DNA of 64,000 nucleotides from Fructilactobacillus fructivorans (GCF_001434095.1 NZ_AZDS01000002.1:62001-126000); one strand, 5' to 3'. Shown: positions 1-9,674, counted from the stretch's first letter. A program made the numbers and translations. Notes: generated by a model not told the origin, from the letters alone.

Positions 1-332
1 GCAAAATGAAGCAAACGGTAGGCCTTTAAAGTATTGACCACTTTGATCTTACTTGTATCCATCTTCAAGCCAGTTTCTTTGGCTAATTCGGTAATGGTTG
101 ATAGGAATTCGTCAACCTTTTCCTTAGACATTCCCTTTTCCTTGCTCATGTGGTCAGCCATGGTTTCTGGTTCACCAGAAGCGGTAGTATCAAGTTCGAA
201 ACTATTGTAATGAACTTCAACGTCATCTTTATGATCGAAATCAGCGAGTGCTTGCTTAAAGTGAGCACGACCGATGTAACAGAATGGGCAGGCGATATCT
301 GACCAAACTTGTACTTCCATTTTCTTTGCCAT
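1..332 (-). CDS. DsbA family (FrnE-like) thiol oxidoreductase, 3' end beyond window
   Basis: Read on the minus strand from the ATG at 332, which has a GGAGGAG ribosome site 9-15 bases upstream (341-347). The product begins MAKKMEVQVWSDIACPFCYIG. The CPFC motif near residue 16, right after the first beta strand, is the redox-active CxxC of the thioredoxin fold in cytosolic DsbA/FrnE proteins. About 110 residues are visible of a usual ~210-240, so the gene continues past position 1. There is no signal peptide, so a cytoplasmic disulfide or polyketide-type oxidoreductase is expected; the substrate is unknown. Confidence 0.85.
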   Translation of the reverse strand, partial: MAKKMEVQVWSDIACPFCYIGRAHFKQALADFDHKDDVEVHYNSFELDTTASGEPETMADHMSKEKGMSKEKVDEFLSTITELAKETGLKMDTSKIKVVNTLKAYRLLHF

Positions 333-410
333 TTGATTACCTCCTCCATCAAATTTACTAACTAAACTATAGGATGCAATTGGATCAATCACAATTATAT
401 TGACTGGAAA

Positions 411-626
411 TTACTTATCGATTGCGTTGCTTGTTCCAAGTAATTTATCGTTCTTGATGCGATTTGGATCTTGTTGTTCGTTAGTACTTTGGTTATTTTG
501 ACTGTCGTTATTTTTTGTGTCTTTAGTTTCGTTATTCTCATTCGTCTTATTCTCGGCATGATCCGATGACTTTTTGTCAGAATCGCCATGGACTGATTTG
601 AGAATCTTATCAAGCCAATTCTTCAT
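411..626 (-). CDS. Small hydrophilic hypothetical protein (71 aa)
   Basis: A GAGGGGG ribosome site sits 6 bases before the ATG at 626. The product starts MKNWLDKILKSVHG and is then a run of Asn, Lys, Asp, Glu, Ser and Gln, probably disordered, with a possible short amphipathic N-terminal helix. No known family is recognised. It lies between the DsbA-like gene (same strand) and a divergent FMN reductase gene. The good ribosome site argues that it is real. Confidence 0.55.
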   Translation of the reverse strand: MKNWLDKILKSVHGDSDKKSSDHAENKTNENNETKDTKNNDSQNNQSTNEQQDPNRIKNDKLLGTSNAIDK

Positions 627-826
627 GTTACTTCCCCCTCATCTACTTCTCAGTTCATTATAGTATAGTAAGATTTGATTGTAATGGAAGTTGATGAATT
701 TATAAAGAATTATGTTACCTCAACTGTAGTAATTGAAACGAGCAATTTACTTGCTTTTACTTTGAAAATTAAATAAGATACTTATATAAGACAACTTACT
801 TTTTGTGAGTAGAGGAGAGATATGGA

Positions 827-1411
827 ATGAAAACAATTGATGTTATTTTAGGTAGTGCTCGCTCTAATTCGAGTGGTGCCGGGATTTTTAACTATTTAAA
901 AAAGAATGCCAAAGAACTGGAATCTGACAATGGGGTCAAATTAAACTTCATGGCGATCAGAGACTTTGACCTGCCAACCTTCAACGAACCGCTTCCACCA
1001 ATGGGGAACCCGGATCGTAAGCTAACTGGAACACCTAAGAAGTGGATTGAGAACGTTAAAGCAGGGGACGGTTACTTGTTCATCGAACCCGTTTACGACA
1101 ACGGTCTGTCTGGGGCGTTCAAGAATGCGTTAGATTACATCGGATTTGAAATGGCTGACAAGCCCGCTCGAATTATTTCATACTCTAGTAACGCCATGGC
1201 TGGTCAGGCTTCTGCTTTAGCACTCCTACCTACGCTTGCCATGTTAGGGATGGTTATGTTGCCACACATGACCATGATTGGTCACATCGATGACAACTTT
1301 GAAAAGGATGGTAACTTTGTAAGTAACGCTCCTTCAGAAGACTACTATTCTAAGCAGTTGAAGGATGCGGTCGCTGACATTGCCTCTTATACCAAGCTTT
1401 TAAATAAGTAG
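827..1411 (+). CDS. NADPH-dependent FMN reductase family protein
   Basis: 194 residues, the usual size of the family. The start MKTIDVILGSARSNSSG is the flavodoxin-like phosphate-binding strand-loop (GSxRxxS) that holds FMN. The middle has the family's PVYDNGLSGAFKNALDY segment, which corresponds to the conserved P-Y-N-S-x-P-x-LKNAiD loop over the flavin. Expected role: soluble flavin-dependent NAD(P)H oxidoreductase acting on quinones, azo compounds or metal ions; the substrate cannot be told. An AGGAG ribosome site precedes the ATG. A strong hairpin terminator follows directly, so it appears monocistronic. Confidence 0.85.
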   Translation: MKTIDVILGSARSNSSGAGIFNYLKKNAKELESDNGVKLNFMAIRDFDLPTFNEPLPPMGNPDRKLTGTPKKWIENVKAGDGYLFIEPVYDNGLSGAFKNALDYIGFEMADKPARIISYSSNAMAGQASALALLPTLAMLGMVMLPHMTMIGHIDDNFEKDGNFVSNAPSEDYYSKQLKDAVADIASYTKLLNK

Positions 1412-1439
1412 TCTGATACTACTAAAATTAAATACGTAA

Positions 1440-1486
1440 AAAAACGTCTCGTTTCTACTAAGTTGTTAGAAACGAGACGTTTTTCT
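1440..1486. terminator. Bidirectional rho-independent terminator
   Basis: A 16-bp perfect stem (AAAACGTCTCGTTTCT paired with its complement), flanked by A and T runs on both sides. It ends the FMN reductase gene on the plus strand and the 79-aa gene on the minus strand. Confidence 0.9.
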
Positions 1487-1492
1487 TTTCTG

Positions 1493-1732
1493 TTAAAACA
1501 TCATCTGGGCGACTATCAAGATGATTGAAATCAAAAAGACGGCCGTGATTATGTACTTGAAGAATTTGTTGATTTTGTTACTTCCCTCAGGAAACAACCA
1601 CAGGATCATGATCAAAATGACGTTTAAACTAATGCCAACCCATGGATTGGGATGAAAAAGAGTCAAAACCATCAGTAACACTAGGATACACAGCTCAAGG
1701 AGCTCCTTAAAGATTGTCAACTTCCTAACCAT
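1493..1732 (-). CDS. Small membrane protein (79 aa)
   Basis: The product has three hydrophobic stretches (about residues 12-26, 32-47 and 57-77) separated by short polar turns and looks like a small integral membrane protein. No family is recognised. An AAGAAAGGA element abuts the ATG at 1732, which is closer than normal; the TTG five codons in (LTIFKEL) is an alternative start with better spacing. The gene ends at the shared terminator. Confidence 0.5.
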   Translation of the reverse strand: MVRKLTIFKELLELCILVLLMVLTLFHPNPWVGISLNVILIMILWLFPEGSNKINKFFKYIITAVFLISIILIVAQMMF

Positions 1733-1971
1733 TCCTTTCTTATGTATTTACTAAAAACACCAAATCCCAAGTAGACATGGAAATTTACTCAACTGATTTG
1801 GTGCACAGGTATGTTTTTAAAGTGGTAATGGAGATCAATGAATCATTTTCATTACCAAAATTAATTATACCATTGCGTTAAATAAAAAACTAGACGATTT
1901 TTAATTATCTTGAATGGTTGAAAATTTGTTCCGATACGGTAGAATGTTATATGTAACGGGGAGGGATCCGT

Positions 1972-2130
1972 ATGAAATCGAAAAATAAATACAAAACGCT
2001 TTTTAATTCTCAACACTTAACTATTTCGGTTCACGTCAACAGTAAGAAACAGATTATTAAGGAAGCCAGTAAGCTGATTTTGGGATTGGCTTTGATTAAT
2101 GGCGTCGTTTTATTATGGCACTTAAAATAA
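1972..2130 (+). CDS. Short peptide (52 aa) with C-terminal hydrophobic helix
   Basis: A GGGGAGGGA ribosome site precedes the ATG at 1972. The first ~30 residues are basic and polar (MKSKNKYKTLFNSQ...); the last ~17 (KLILGLALINGVVLLWH) form one hydrophobic helix. A terminator-like hairpin follows at once. Such a tail-anchored peptide could be a small membrane regulator or a toxin-like peptide; no family is recognised. Confidence 0.5.
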   Translation: MKSKNKYKTLFNSQHLTISVHVNSKKQIIKEASKLILGLALINGVVLLWHLK

Positions 2131-2168
2131 GTTTGTGAAATTTAGCTTTTCAAGCTTATTTTTTTTCA
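2123..2168 (+). terminator. Probable terminator after the 52-aa gene
   Basis: An imperfect hairpin (AAATAAG... paired with ...CTTATTT) is followed by eight Ts. The stem overlaps the stop codon of the preceding small gene. Confidence 0.5.
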
Positions 2169-2582
2169 CTCTCAAAACATCAAATTTATCACTATTTAAA
2201 AGGTCTGAATCTTACCTGATACACTGCTATCACTAGTCTCACATATACAACAAGGTTAATTACTCAGGAGCAAAAATGTGTTACGTTCGAGCTCCTTTTT
2301 AAATGAAATAATTGTTACTTACGTAACTATTAAAAGGTGACTATAAAATCGCTTAAAATGTATAAGTTTCCTAGTATATCAAGCTTTATCGCACTTTACA
2401 AATTATCAATCTCTTAACAATTTGCTAATATTTGTGAAACAGTTATCATTATTGAGGTTACGCTACGGAACAAATTTTCTGCCAATAAAAATGCTTGTGC
2501 AAAATTGCCACAACCCGTACTATGAAGGTGGTTAAAACGTTTAACCATATGCACAAGTAACAATCTTATGAGGAGGATTATT
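2169..2582 (+). promoter_or_regulatory. Non-coding upstream region of the arc operon with operator-like palindromes
   Basis: No coding potential was seen. There is a terminator-like hairpin at 2266-2300 (AGGAGC...GCTCCT then Ts). Near arcA, a perfect 17-base palindrome at 2530-2546 (GGTTAAA-ACG-TTTAACC) is nested inside an 8-bp inverted repeat, CTTGTGCA (2494-2501) and TGCACAAG (2550-2557). The position just ahead of the ribosome site at 2571 suits an operator or an mRNA hairpin controlling the ADI operon. The regulator (ArgR/ArcR/CcpA type) is not identified, and the palindrome does not fit the cre consensus. Confidence 0.5.
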
Positions 2583-3818
2583 ATGAAATCTGCAATTGAA
2601 GTGAACTCAGAAATTGGGCGCCTTAAGTCTGTTTTGATGCACAGACCGGGTAAAGAGATTGAAAATGTCATTCCAGACACCATGAAGCAGATGTTGTTTG
2701 ATGACATCCCATTTCAAAAGATCGCTGATAAAGAGCATGATTATTTCACAAACCTGTTACGAAACCATGGAGTGGAAGTCGTATACATTGAAGATTTGTT
2801 GGAAGATATCTTGCAAAAAGATGATGTGAGAGATGATTTCGAATCAACTTATTTAAATGAGCACTACTACCAGGGAAGTTCTGCTGAAGACATCAAGCAA
2901 TACTTTGAAACCCTCTCAATTCATGACCTCGTGAGCACCATTTATGCGGGCCTCAGGCGAGAGAAAATTCACTTTACTCATCCTAGTCTGCACGACGTTG
3001 CTGGAACCAACGCTTTTGATCCATTTCTACTGGATCCACTTCCCAACGCCTACTTTACAAGGGACCCACAGGCTTCGATGGGATCTGGTCTAACCATTAA
3101 CCACATGACCTTTGAAGCCAGAAGGCCGGAATCGCTGATTACCGAGTACGTGATGAAATACCATCCCCGGTTCGCTGGGAAGATTAATGTCTGGCTCGAT
3201 CGCTACAATGATGCCCGGATTGAGGGCGGCGATGAGTTAGTCTTAAACGATCACGTGGTGGCGATTGGATGTTCACAAAGAACTTCGACCCGGTCCATTG
3301 AAAAATTGGCCCACAAATTGTTTGAGGATCCTGATTCTCATTTTGACACGATCGTGGCAGTTCAGATTCCGCACAACCACGCCATGATGCACCTTGATAC
3401 GGTCTTTACCATGGTCAACTATGATCAATTTACGGTATACCCTGGCATCATGAACGGTGGTAAGATGAATATTAACATCTTACATCCTGGAAAAGACAAC
3501 ACCATCAACTTGGAACACCGCACTAGTCTGCCAGATACTCTCAAAGAAGTCTTAGGACTTTCTGAGATTGACCTGATGGAGACTGGTAATGGTGATCCGG
3601 TTGCTGCACCGCGTGAACAGTGGAACGATGGTTCTAATAATCTGGCAATTGCTCCTGGCGAGGTTGTCACTTACGATCGCAATACCGTTACCATCGATTT
3701 GATGCGCAAACATGGCATTACCGTTCATGAGATCTATTCGTCCGAACTGTCGCGTGGCCGGGGTGGAGCTCGTTGCATGTCACAGCCCATCATTCGGGAA
3801 CCAATTGAGAAAAATTAA
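2583..3818 (+). CDS. arcA: Arginine deiminase
   Basis: 411 residues, the normal length. It hydrolyses L-arginine to citrulline and ammonia in the cytosol, the first ADI step. Visible motifs: [12 protein letters not shown] in the middle, [23 protein letters not shown] with catalytic His/Asp, and the C-terminal GGARCMSQP holding the nucleophilic Cys. An in-frame ATG at 2568 exists, but AGGAGG at 2571-2576 lies downstream of it and ideally before the ATG at 2583, so 2583 is chosen. First gene of arcA-arcB-arcD-arcC; palindromes upstream probably mediate regulation. Confidence 0.97.
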   Translation: MKSAIEVNSEIGRLKSVLMHRPGKEIENVIPDTMKQMLFDDIPFQKIADKEHDYFTNLLRNHGVEVVYIEDLLEDILQKDDVRDDFESTYLNEHYYQGSSAEDIKQYFETLSIHDLVSTIYAGLRREKIHFTHPSLHDVAGTNAFDPFLLDPLPNAYFTRDPQASMGSGLTINHMTFEARRPESLITEYVMKYHPRFAGKINVWLDRYNDARIEGGDELVLNDHVVAIGCSQRTSTRSIEKLAHKLFEDPDSHFDTIVAVQIPHNHAMMHLDTVFTMVNYDQFTVYPGIMNGGKMNINILHPGKDNTINLEHRTSLPDTLKEVLGLSEIDLMETGNGDPVAAPREQWNDGSNNLAIAPGEVVTYDRNTVTIDLMRKHGITVHEIYSSELSRGRGGARCMSQPIIREPIEKN

Positions 3819-3835
3819 TTAGGAGATTAAATCAG

Positions 3836-4885
3836 ATGAGTACATTATTAGAGGAACTAAAATCAATGCAAGGTCGTTCGTTTTTAAAGGAATCGGATTT
3901 TACCCCAACCCAGATTGAGGCTTTGATTGATTTCGCGATTAACTTAAAGAACGAACACAAGAAGTACGGTAAGGTTACTAAGTACTTACACGACAAAGAC
4001 CTTGTCCTCTTGTTTCAAAAAACTTCAACGAGAACCAGACTTTCATTTGAACTGGGTGGAGACGATTTAGGTGGCAACACCGCCTACATTGATCCGACCT
4101 CAAGTCAGTTTGGGAAAAAAGAGTCGGTGGAAGATTCTGCCAGAGTCTTTGGTGAACTCGCCGATGGAATTGAGTATCGTGGTTTTGAACAATCCGACAT
4201 GGATATCATGGCTAAGTATTCCGGTGTTCCGGTCTGGAACGGTCTTTCAAACGAATGGCACCCCACTCAGATGATTGCAGATTTCATGACCATCAAAGAA
4301 AACTTTGGTCACTTAAAGGGTTTAACTTTAACCTTCGTTGGCGATGGAAGAAACAACGTGGCCAATTCACTGCTAGTGACGGGTTCCATGCTGGGCGTAA
4401 ACGTCCACATTGTGGCTCCTGATGAATTGCACCCCGAAAAATCCGTGGTGGATTTAGCGGAGAAATACGCTCAAGATTCTGGTGCGAAAATCATGATTAC
4501 CTCTGACATCGATAAGGGTGTTAAGGGATCCAATATTGTCTACACCGACGTCTGGGTTTCAATGGGAGAAACTAACTGGCAACAACGAATTGACCAGTTA
4601 TTACCATACCAAGTCAACATGGACCTCATGAAAAAGACGGGAACACCAGATGATGAATTAATCTTCATGCACTGTCTTCCAGCCTTTCACGATGACAACA
4701 CGACCACCGCTAAAGAAGCTGTGAAAAAATACAAAGGCCTCGACAGTCCCAAAATGGAAGTAACCGACGAGGTCTTTAGAAGTCCTTACGGCCGCCAGTT
4801 TGTTGAAGCCGGTAACCGTAAGCATTCAATTATGTCAATTATGGCCGCTACTTTAGGCGACCTAAGCATGTATAACGAAAATTAG
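3836..4885 (+). CDS. arcB: Ornithine carbamoyltransferase (catabolic)
   Basis: 349 residues. Converts citrulline plus phosphate to ornithine and carbamoyl phosphate in the ADI direction. It has the carbamoyl-phosphate loop STRTR (in [13 protein letters not shown]), the HPTQ motif ([12 protein letters not shown]), the ornithine-binding SMG loop (DVWVSMGE) and the HCLPA motif ([10 protein letters not shown]). An AGGAG ribosome site precedes the ATG 17 bases after arcA. The SMG loop and the arcA neighbour favour ornithine over putrescine carbamoyltransferase. Confidence 0.96.
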   Translation: MSTLLEELKSMQGRSFLKESDFTPTQIEALIDFAINLKNEHKKYGKVTKYLHDKDLVLLFQKTSTRTRLSFELGGDDLGGNTAYIDPTSSQFGKKESVEDSARVFGELADGIEYRGFEQSDMDIMAKYSGVPVWNGLSNEWHPTQMIADFMTIKENFGHLKGLTLTFVGDGRNNVANSLLVTGSMLGVNVHIVAPDELHPEKSVVDLAEKYAQDSGAKIMITSDIDKGVKGSNIVYTDVWVSMGETNWQQRIDQLLPYQVNMDLMKKTGTPDDELIFMHCLPAFHDDNTTTAKEAVKKYKGLDSPKMEVTDEVFRSPYGRQFVEAGNRKHSIMSIMAATLGDLSMYNEN

Positions 4886-4964
4886 ATTTTACTAAAAGCA
4901 TAAAATAGATATCAATGATACAATCATGTCCGAAGTTAGGATTTGAGAGGATTGCGTAAATTAT

Positions 4965-6383
4965 ATGGGAAATAAAAAGGGAGTTTCATTATTTGGATTA
5001 ATTATGCTGGTGATTAGTTCCGCAATTGGTGCTGGAATTTATAATGCCAGTGAGCAGATTGCGGCAGCTGCCACTCCAGGACCCGCGCTAGTTGCGTGGG
5101 TTATCACTGGGGTCGGAATTTTTGCACTAGCGATGAGTTTGAAGTCTCTTAGTGAGGCTAAACCAGAGCTGACTGGTATTTCAGACTTCGCCAGAGATGG
5201 ATTTGGTGATTTTGCTGGATTTCTATCAGGCTGGGGATACTGGCTTTCAGCATGGCTTGGCAACATTGCGTTTGCCACCATGATGATGTCAGCGATCGGT
5301 TATTTCTTTCCGGTTTTCCGATCGGGTAACTCAATTCAAGCAGTTATCATTGCGTCGATATTCACTTGGCTTCTAACGTGGTTAGTAACGATGGGGATTG
5401 AGAACGCGGCTTTCATTAATACAATTATAACTGTAATAAAAATAATCCCCTTGATTGCCTTCGCAATCTTAGGAATTGTCTTGTTCAAAGCCAACGTTTT
5501 CACGGCCCACTTTTGGGCAAACTTTAGCTCTAATTTCACGTATAGCCCCGCGACAGCAGTGGGGGTATTTGATCAAGTGAAGGGTTGTATCATCACCACC
5601 ATGTGGATTTTCATTGGGATTGAAGGCGCCACAATGATGGCGGGCCACGCTAAGAAGCGTTCTGATGCAGCCAAGGCTACCATTATCGGAACCATTTCAC
5701 TCTTGATCATCAACATCGTCATCGCGATGCTACCATATGGCTATTTACCCCAAGCAAAACTAGCTAAATTGAGCAACCCCGCCTTAACGTACGTCGTTAA
5801 AGATATGATTGGACCAATAGGTGCAGCTTTTGTCAGTATCTCACTCATAATCACAATGGTCGGTGCCCTCCTGTCATGGACCATGCTTCCGGTAGAAGCA
5901 ACATCGCAACTGGCTGATCAGAAGCTGTTGCCCCGGTGGTTCGGTTACTTAAACAAGCACAAATCACCCTCACACTCATTATGGTTGACTCAGATTTTGG
6001 TACAAATTGTGTTGATTTCGTTACTATTTACCGACCAGGCCTACAACTTAGCAATTTCGTTGTGCACGGCGGCAATTGTGATTTGTTACGCGTTAGTCGG
6101 TGCCGATCAAATTAAGGCAGGACTTCAGGCGCATTCCGTAAAGAAAATGATACCAGGAATCTTGGCTTTATTGTTTGAGGTTGTCGGAATCACAGTGGCG
6201 GGATTACAATTCTTGTGGTTATGCTCAATTGCATACGTCCTAGGCTTTGGATTTTACATCAAAGCGATTAAAGATCAGGGACGCAAAATCACACCTTTCG
6301 AATGGATCATGATGGCATTGATAACGATTGCCGCCATTAGTGCGGTAGTTGCACTATTTATGGGAAAGATAGGAGTGTCATAG
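4965..6383 (+). CDS. arcD: Arginine/ornithine antiporter, APC family
   Basis: 472 residues with about 12-13 membrane segments. The N-terminus SSAIGAGIYNASEQIAAAATPGPALVAW is the glycine-rich first helix of APC-superfamily basic amino acid antiporters. Position between arcB and arcC points to electroneutral arginine/ornithine exchange supplying the ADI pathway. The ribosome site (GAGAGG) is rather far from the ATG (about 14 bases), and 79 bases separate it from arcB, so translation may be less efficient than for arcA/arcB. It could in principle exchange another amino acid; context makes arginine most likely. Confidence 0.88.
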   Translation: MGNKKGVSLFGLIMLVISSAIGAGIYNASEQIAAAATPGPALVAWVITGVGIFALAMSLKSLSEAKPELTGISDFARDGFGDFAGFLSGWGYWLSAWLGNIAFATMMMSAIGYFFPVFRSGNSIQAVIIASIFTWLLTWLVTMGIENAAFINTIITVIKIIPLIAFAILGIVLFKANVFTAHFWANFSSNFTYSPATAVGVFDQVKGCIITTMWIFIGIEGATMMAGHAKKRSDAAKATIIGTISLLIINIVIAMLPYGYLPQAKLAKLSNPALTYVVKDMIGPIGAAFVSISLIITMVGALLSWTMLPVEATSQLADQKLLPRWFGYLNKHKSPSHSLWLTQILVQIVLISLLFTDQAYNLAISLCTAAIVICYALVGADQIKAGLQAHSVKKMIPGILALLFEVVGITVAGLQFLWLCSIAYVLGFGFYIKAIKDQGRKITPFEWIMMALITIAAISAVVALFMGKIGVS

Positions 6384-6384
6384 A

Positions 6385-7308
6385 ATGAAAAGAGTCGTGA
6401 TAGCTCTAGGTGGCAACGCGATTTTGACTGACGATCCAACCGCAAAGGGTCAAGAAGCGGCCCTAAAACAAACAACGAAAAAAATTGTGGAGTTCGTGCG
6501 CAATTCGGCTGAGAATGTTCAGTTAATAATTACCCACGGCAATGGTCCACAAGTTGGAAATTTGTTGCTCCAAGAACTAAACGGTAGCACAGAAAAGAAT
6601 CCGCCAATGCCACTTGACGTGGTAGGGGCAATGACACAGGGCGAGATGGGTTTATGGATTAGTGATGCCCTCTGCGATAATGATATGACAAGTTCAACCA
6701 TTGTCACACGGGTGCTAGTTAATCCAGATGATCCCGCTTTTAAAGATCCGACGAAACCAATTGGTCCGTTTTACGCGGACGTCAACTCGATCTTAAGGGA
6801 GCATCCGGACTGGAAGTTCGCTGAAGATTCCGGTCGTGGATTTCGCCGGGTCGTTCCATCTCCGCATCCCATCAGTATTCTTGAGGCCAAGCAGATTGGC
6901 ACACTCGTTGACAGTGGTTTTACTGTCATTGCTGGTGGCGGAGGTGGAGTTCCGGTTATCATGACTGATAACGGGGATGTCGAAGGCGTGGAAGCCGTGA
7001 TTGACAAGGACTTTACCGCTTCATTAATTGGTCAGATGGTAGAGGCCGATCAGTTAATTATTCTGACCGCAATCGACCAAGCTGCAATTAACTTTGGTAA
7101 ACCCAATCAACGAGAGCTTGGACACGTGTCGCTTGATGAGTTGGACATGTATCTGAAACAGCATCAGTTTGGCAGGGGTTCAATGGAACCCAAGATTCAG
7201 GCTGCCATGCAGTTCGTAAAGAACACTTGTAAAGATGCTGTGATCACGTCGTTAGACAACGTTGCTGAATTTGAAAAGAACGGACGGGCAACCGTCATTA
7301 AAAAGTAA
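6385..7308 (+). CDS. arcC: Carbamate kinase
   Basis: 307 residues, full length. Transfers phosphate from carbamoyl phosphate to ADP, giving ATP, NH3 and CO2: the energy-yielding last ADI step. Motifs: VIALGGNAI at the N-terminus, THGNGPQVGNLLLQ, the GGGGVPV loop and the DKDFTASLIG region typical of the amino-acid kinase fold. The ATG lies one base after the arcD stop with GGAG inside the arcD end, indicating coupled translation. Confidence 0.97.
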   Translation: MKRVVIALGGNAILTDDPTAKGQEAALKQTTKKIVEFVRNSAENVQLIITHGNGPQVGNLLLQELNGSTEKNPPMPLDVVGAMTQGEMGLWISDALCDNDMTSSTIVTRVLVNPDDPAFKDPTKPIGPFYADVNSILREHPDWKFAEDSGRGFRRVVPSPHPISILEAKQIGTLVDSGFTVIAGGGGGVPVIMTDNGDVEGVEAVIDKDFTASLIGQMVEADQLIILTAIDQAAINFGKPNQRELGHVSLDELDMYLKQHQFGRGSMEPKIQAAMQFVKNTCKDAVITSLDNVAEFEKNGRATVIKK

Positions 7309-7317
7309 AGCGATAAT

Positions 7318-7360
7318 AAATCACCCTATGACTATGTGAAGTAGTTGTGGGGTGATTGTT
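7318..7360 (+). terminator. Possible terminator of the arc operon
   Basis: AATCACCC pairs with GGGGTGATT across a ~22-base loop just after the arcC stop. The T run is poor (TGTTGTT), so termination may be weak. Confidence 0.4.
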
Positions 7361-7967
7361 GTTATGAAAGTAATTTTGCCTACTGTTTATTTCGAAATAT
7401 TAATATGCAACATAGTTTATATGGTGCTAAAAATCATTTAAATTACTTAAGAGCTATTAAAAAATAGCTAAAAAAACTGTCTTAGCTTACCCGAGCGGAC
7501 AGTTATTATTAACATAATCAAGCTGCTACCTGGCAACTTTCAAGGCAGTTGCAATCATGCAACTGCCTTTTTTACAATTAAATATTATCATGCAGAAGGA
7601 ATTTGTCAACGAAAACGATTTGACACAATTATCATTAGTGCAATTGAAAATTAAATACCAAACTCAAAAGTTCCCTCACAACTATCAAGAATAATCGTAA
7701 GGGAACTTCAATGATACTTATGGGTCATAACCATCAAATAGAAAGGAGTAGTGCATCTTATTTGAAAACTACCGCTTTTGCGGCACAAACACAGTATACC
7801 ATATAGAGTAAAAATGTCTAGGAATATTTATTTTATGTAATTGAAAAAGGTAAATGAAGCCCTTAACTGTACCCAATAATCATGATTAGACTTGAATTGA
7901 TATGCGCATTGCTATTAACAGCTAGTTGAATTTGTTATGCTTTAGATATAAATAGGAGGTATTAATT
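7361..7967. other. Non-coding interval with several hairpins; possible small RNA
   Basis: No convincing gene in about 600 bases. On the plus strand there are three successive hairpins: AGCTATT/AATAGCT (7452-7469), AACTGTC/GACAGTT (7477-7504), and a strong terminator, GGCAGTTGCA/TGCAACTGCC plus six Ts (7542-7572). Another inverted repeat, AAGTTCCCT/AGGGAACTT, lies at 7668-7708. The 7440-7575 part has the layout of a terminated small RNA, but no clear promoter was found. A 34-codon frame at 7590 lacks a ribosome site. Confidence 0.4.
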
Positions 7968-8633
7968 ATGAAAATAATGATTATTGGTGGAACCGGTCGA
8001 GTTGGTTCTGACCTAGTAAAACAATTCAGAAAAAACACCGACGACGAGATTACCATTGCCGCTCGTCATCCCGAAGAAATTAAAATCGTGGACACTGTTG
8101 AGGAACGTCCTAAGATCAAGACCCTAAAGTTCAGTATCGTTGACATGACCGTGGAACAGATGGCCGATACCATGAAAGGCTTTGATGCCATCTACTTTAC
8201 TGCCGGATCTGGTGGTCACAACGTGGTCCTTGTCGATAGTTATGGTGCCATTAAGACCATGCAAGCTGCTGAAAAGGCGGGCGTTAAGCGCTACATCATG
8301 TTAAGTTCAGCGTTTGCCCTGCAACCAGACCAGTGGGAAGGTAAGAAACACTACGCTAAATTACAGGATTACCAAGCCGCTAAGTTCATGGCTGACCACT
8401 GGTTGATTCATGATACCGACCTGAATTACACCATTTTACAGCCCGGAAGTTTGCTTGAGACTCCTGGAACTGGTGAAGTTACTTTTAACGATGATCAGCC
8501 AGGATCCAACTCCATCAACGACGTTTCCCAAGTTTTGTTTGATGTCTTGGATAACAAACATGCCTTTGATAAGGTTATCATCATGCACAGTGGTGACATG
8601 AGTATTGAAACTGCGCTTAACAATTTGAAATAG
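7968..8633 (+). CDS. NAD(P)-binding atypical SDR (NmrA/YwnB-like)
   Basis: 221 residues. The N-terminal MIIGGTGRVGSDLVKQF is a Rossmann GxxGxxG nucleotide-binding loop. IYFTAGSGG and VKRYIMLSSAFAL match the central strands of the small NAD(P)H-binding 'SDR_a5' proteins, which lack the usual YxxxK pair. The role is probably a redox sensor or reductase; the substrate is unknown. AGGAGG precedes the ATG. It is followed after 14 bases by a classical SDR gene, so the two are likely co-transcribed. Confidence 0.8.
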   Translation: MKIMIIGGTGRVGSDLVKQFRKNTDDEITIAARHPEEIKIVDTVEERPKIKTLKFSIVDMTVEQMADTMKGFDAIYFTAGSGGHNVVLVDSYGAIKTMQAAEKAGVKRYIMLSSAFALQPDQWEGKKHYAKLQDYQAAKFMADHWLIHDTDLNYTILQPGSLLETPGTGEVTFNDDQPGSNSINDVSQVLFDVLDNKHAFDKVIIMHSGDMSIETALNNLK

Positions 8634-8647
8634 TTAGGAGAGTTAAA

Positions 8648-9388
8648 ATGGCTGTTAAAAATAAAGTAGTAGTGATCACGGGAGCTTCCAGTGGAATTGG
8701 TGAAGCCACCGCCAAAATGTTGGCAAAGAACGGCGCCAAGGTTGTGCTTGGTGCTCGGCGTGAGGATCGCTTGCGTGCCATTCAAGAGGACATCGAGGCC
8801 GCTGGTGGCGTGGTTGCCATTCAAAAGACTGACGTTACCAAGCTCGATGAAGTCAGAAACCTAGCATCAATGGCCGTTGACCAATTTGGTCGCATCGATG
8901 TTTGGATGAATAATGCGGGTGTCATGCCTCAATCACCACTAATCAACGGTGATGTCAAAGGCTGGAACCGAATGATCGACGTTAACATCAAGGGTGTTTT
9001 GTATGGAATTAATGCATCACTTGATACGATGCGAGCTCAGGGTGACGGTCAGTACATCAATACGGCTTCGGTTGCCGCTCACACTTCTGGAATTAACAGT
9101 GGGGTCTACAGCGCAACCAAAGCGGCTGTTAAGATGATTAGTGATTCCCTTCGAGAAGAAGAGGCTCAGGCTAAGTCAGGCATTCGGGTTACCATGATTT
9201 CACCCGGTGCGGTGGCTACTGAACTCCCTAATCACATCACTGATCCAGACATCAAGAAGAAGTTTGAGTCTTCCGATCTGACGCCACTGAGCCCCGATCG
9301 AATTGCCCAATCAATCTTGTATGCCATTGACATGCCAAAGGATGCCTCGGTCAACGAGATTGTAATTCGTCCAACCGATCAGGTTTAG
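8648..9388 (+). CDS. Classical short-chain dehydrogenase/reductase
   Basis: 246 residues. Visible motifs: cofactor loop TGASSGIGEA (11-20), an Arg pair after the second strand (GARREDR) suggesting NADP(H), NNAG, NTASVAAH carrying the catalytic Ser, and YSATKAAVK with catalytic Tyr and Lys. The cytosolic substrate is not determinable. AGGAG lies just upstream. Neighbours are another reductase and a small membrane protein in one apparent operon. Confidence 0.92.
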   Translation: MAVKNKVVVITGASSGIGEATAKMLAKNGAKVVLGARREDRLRAIQEDIEAAGGVVAIQKTDVTKLDEVRNLASMAVDQFGRIDVWMNNAGVMPQSPLINGDVKGWNRMIDVNIKGVLYGINASLDTMRAQGDGQYINTASVAAHTSGINSGVYSATKAAVKMISDSLREEEAQAKSGIRVTMISPGAVATELPNHITDPDIKKKFESSDLTPLSPDRIAQSILYAIDMPKDASVNEIVIRPTDQV

Positions 9389-9399
9389 GGTGTTAGGCA

Positions 9400-9669
9400 A
9401 TGAAATTAGATGTGTCAAAGCACGTGTTACGGGATGGTTCGTTTTTAATCATTGCCATTCTCTCAATTATGCAGTTTGCGCGTTACGTTTACACCCAAGA
9501 GTACCTACGTTCGGCAAAGTACCTGGTACTGTTTTTAATTACCATTTTAATGTACGGGTTTGTTCCGAACCCGATGATCCAGTCAGGAGTTAACCTGATT
9601 ATGATTGTGCTCTTACTGGGATTCACCTGGTACGACGAGCGGATTGATAAACGACGTGAAAAGAAATAA
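9400..9669 (+). CDS. Small membrane protein (89 aa)
   Basis: Three hydrophobic segments (about 14-28, 40-56 and 62-77) and a basic tail (DERIDKRREKK). No family is recognised. The ATG at 9400 is 11 bases after the SDR stop with only a weak ribosome site, consistent with the last gene of the operon. A terminator follows. Overlapping frames in this stretch are shadows. Confidence 0.6.
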   Translation: MKLDVSKHVLRDGSFLIIAILSIMQFARYVYTQEYLRSAKYLVLFLITILMYGFVPNPMIQSGVNLIMIVLLLGFTWYDERIDKRREKK

Positions 9670-9674
9670 ATAAT

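Noticed and set aside
7590-7694. 34-codon plus-strand frame (MQKEFVNENDLTQ...) in the arcC downstream gap
   Set aside because: No ribosome site, no homology recognised, overlaps an inverted repeat; probably chance.
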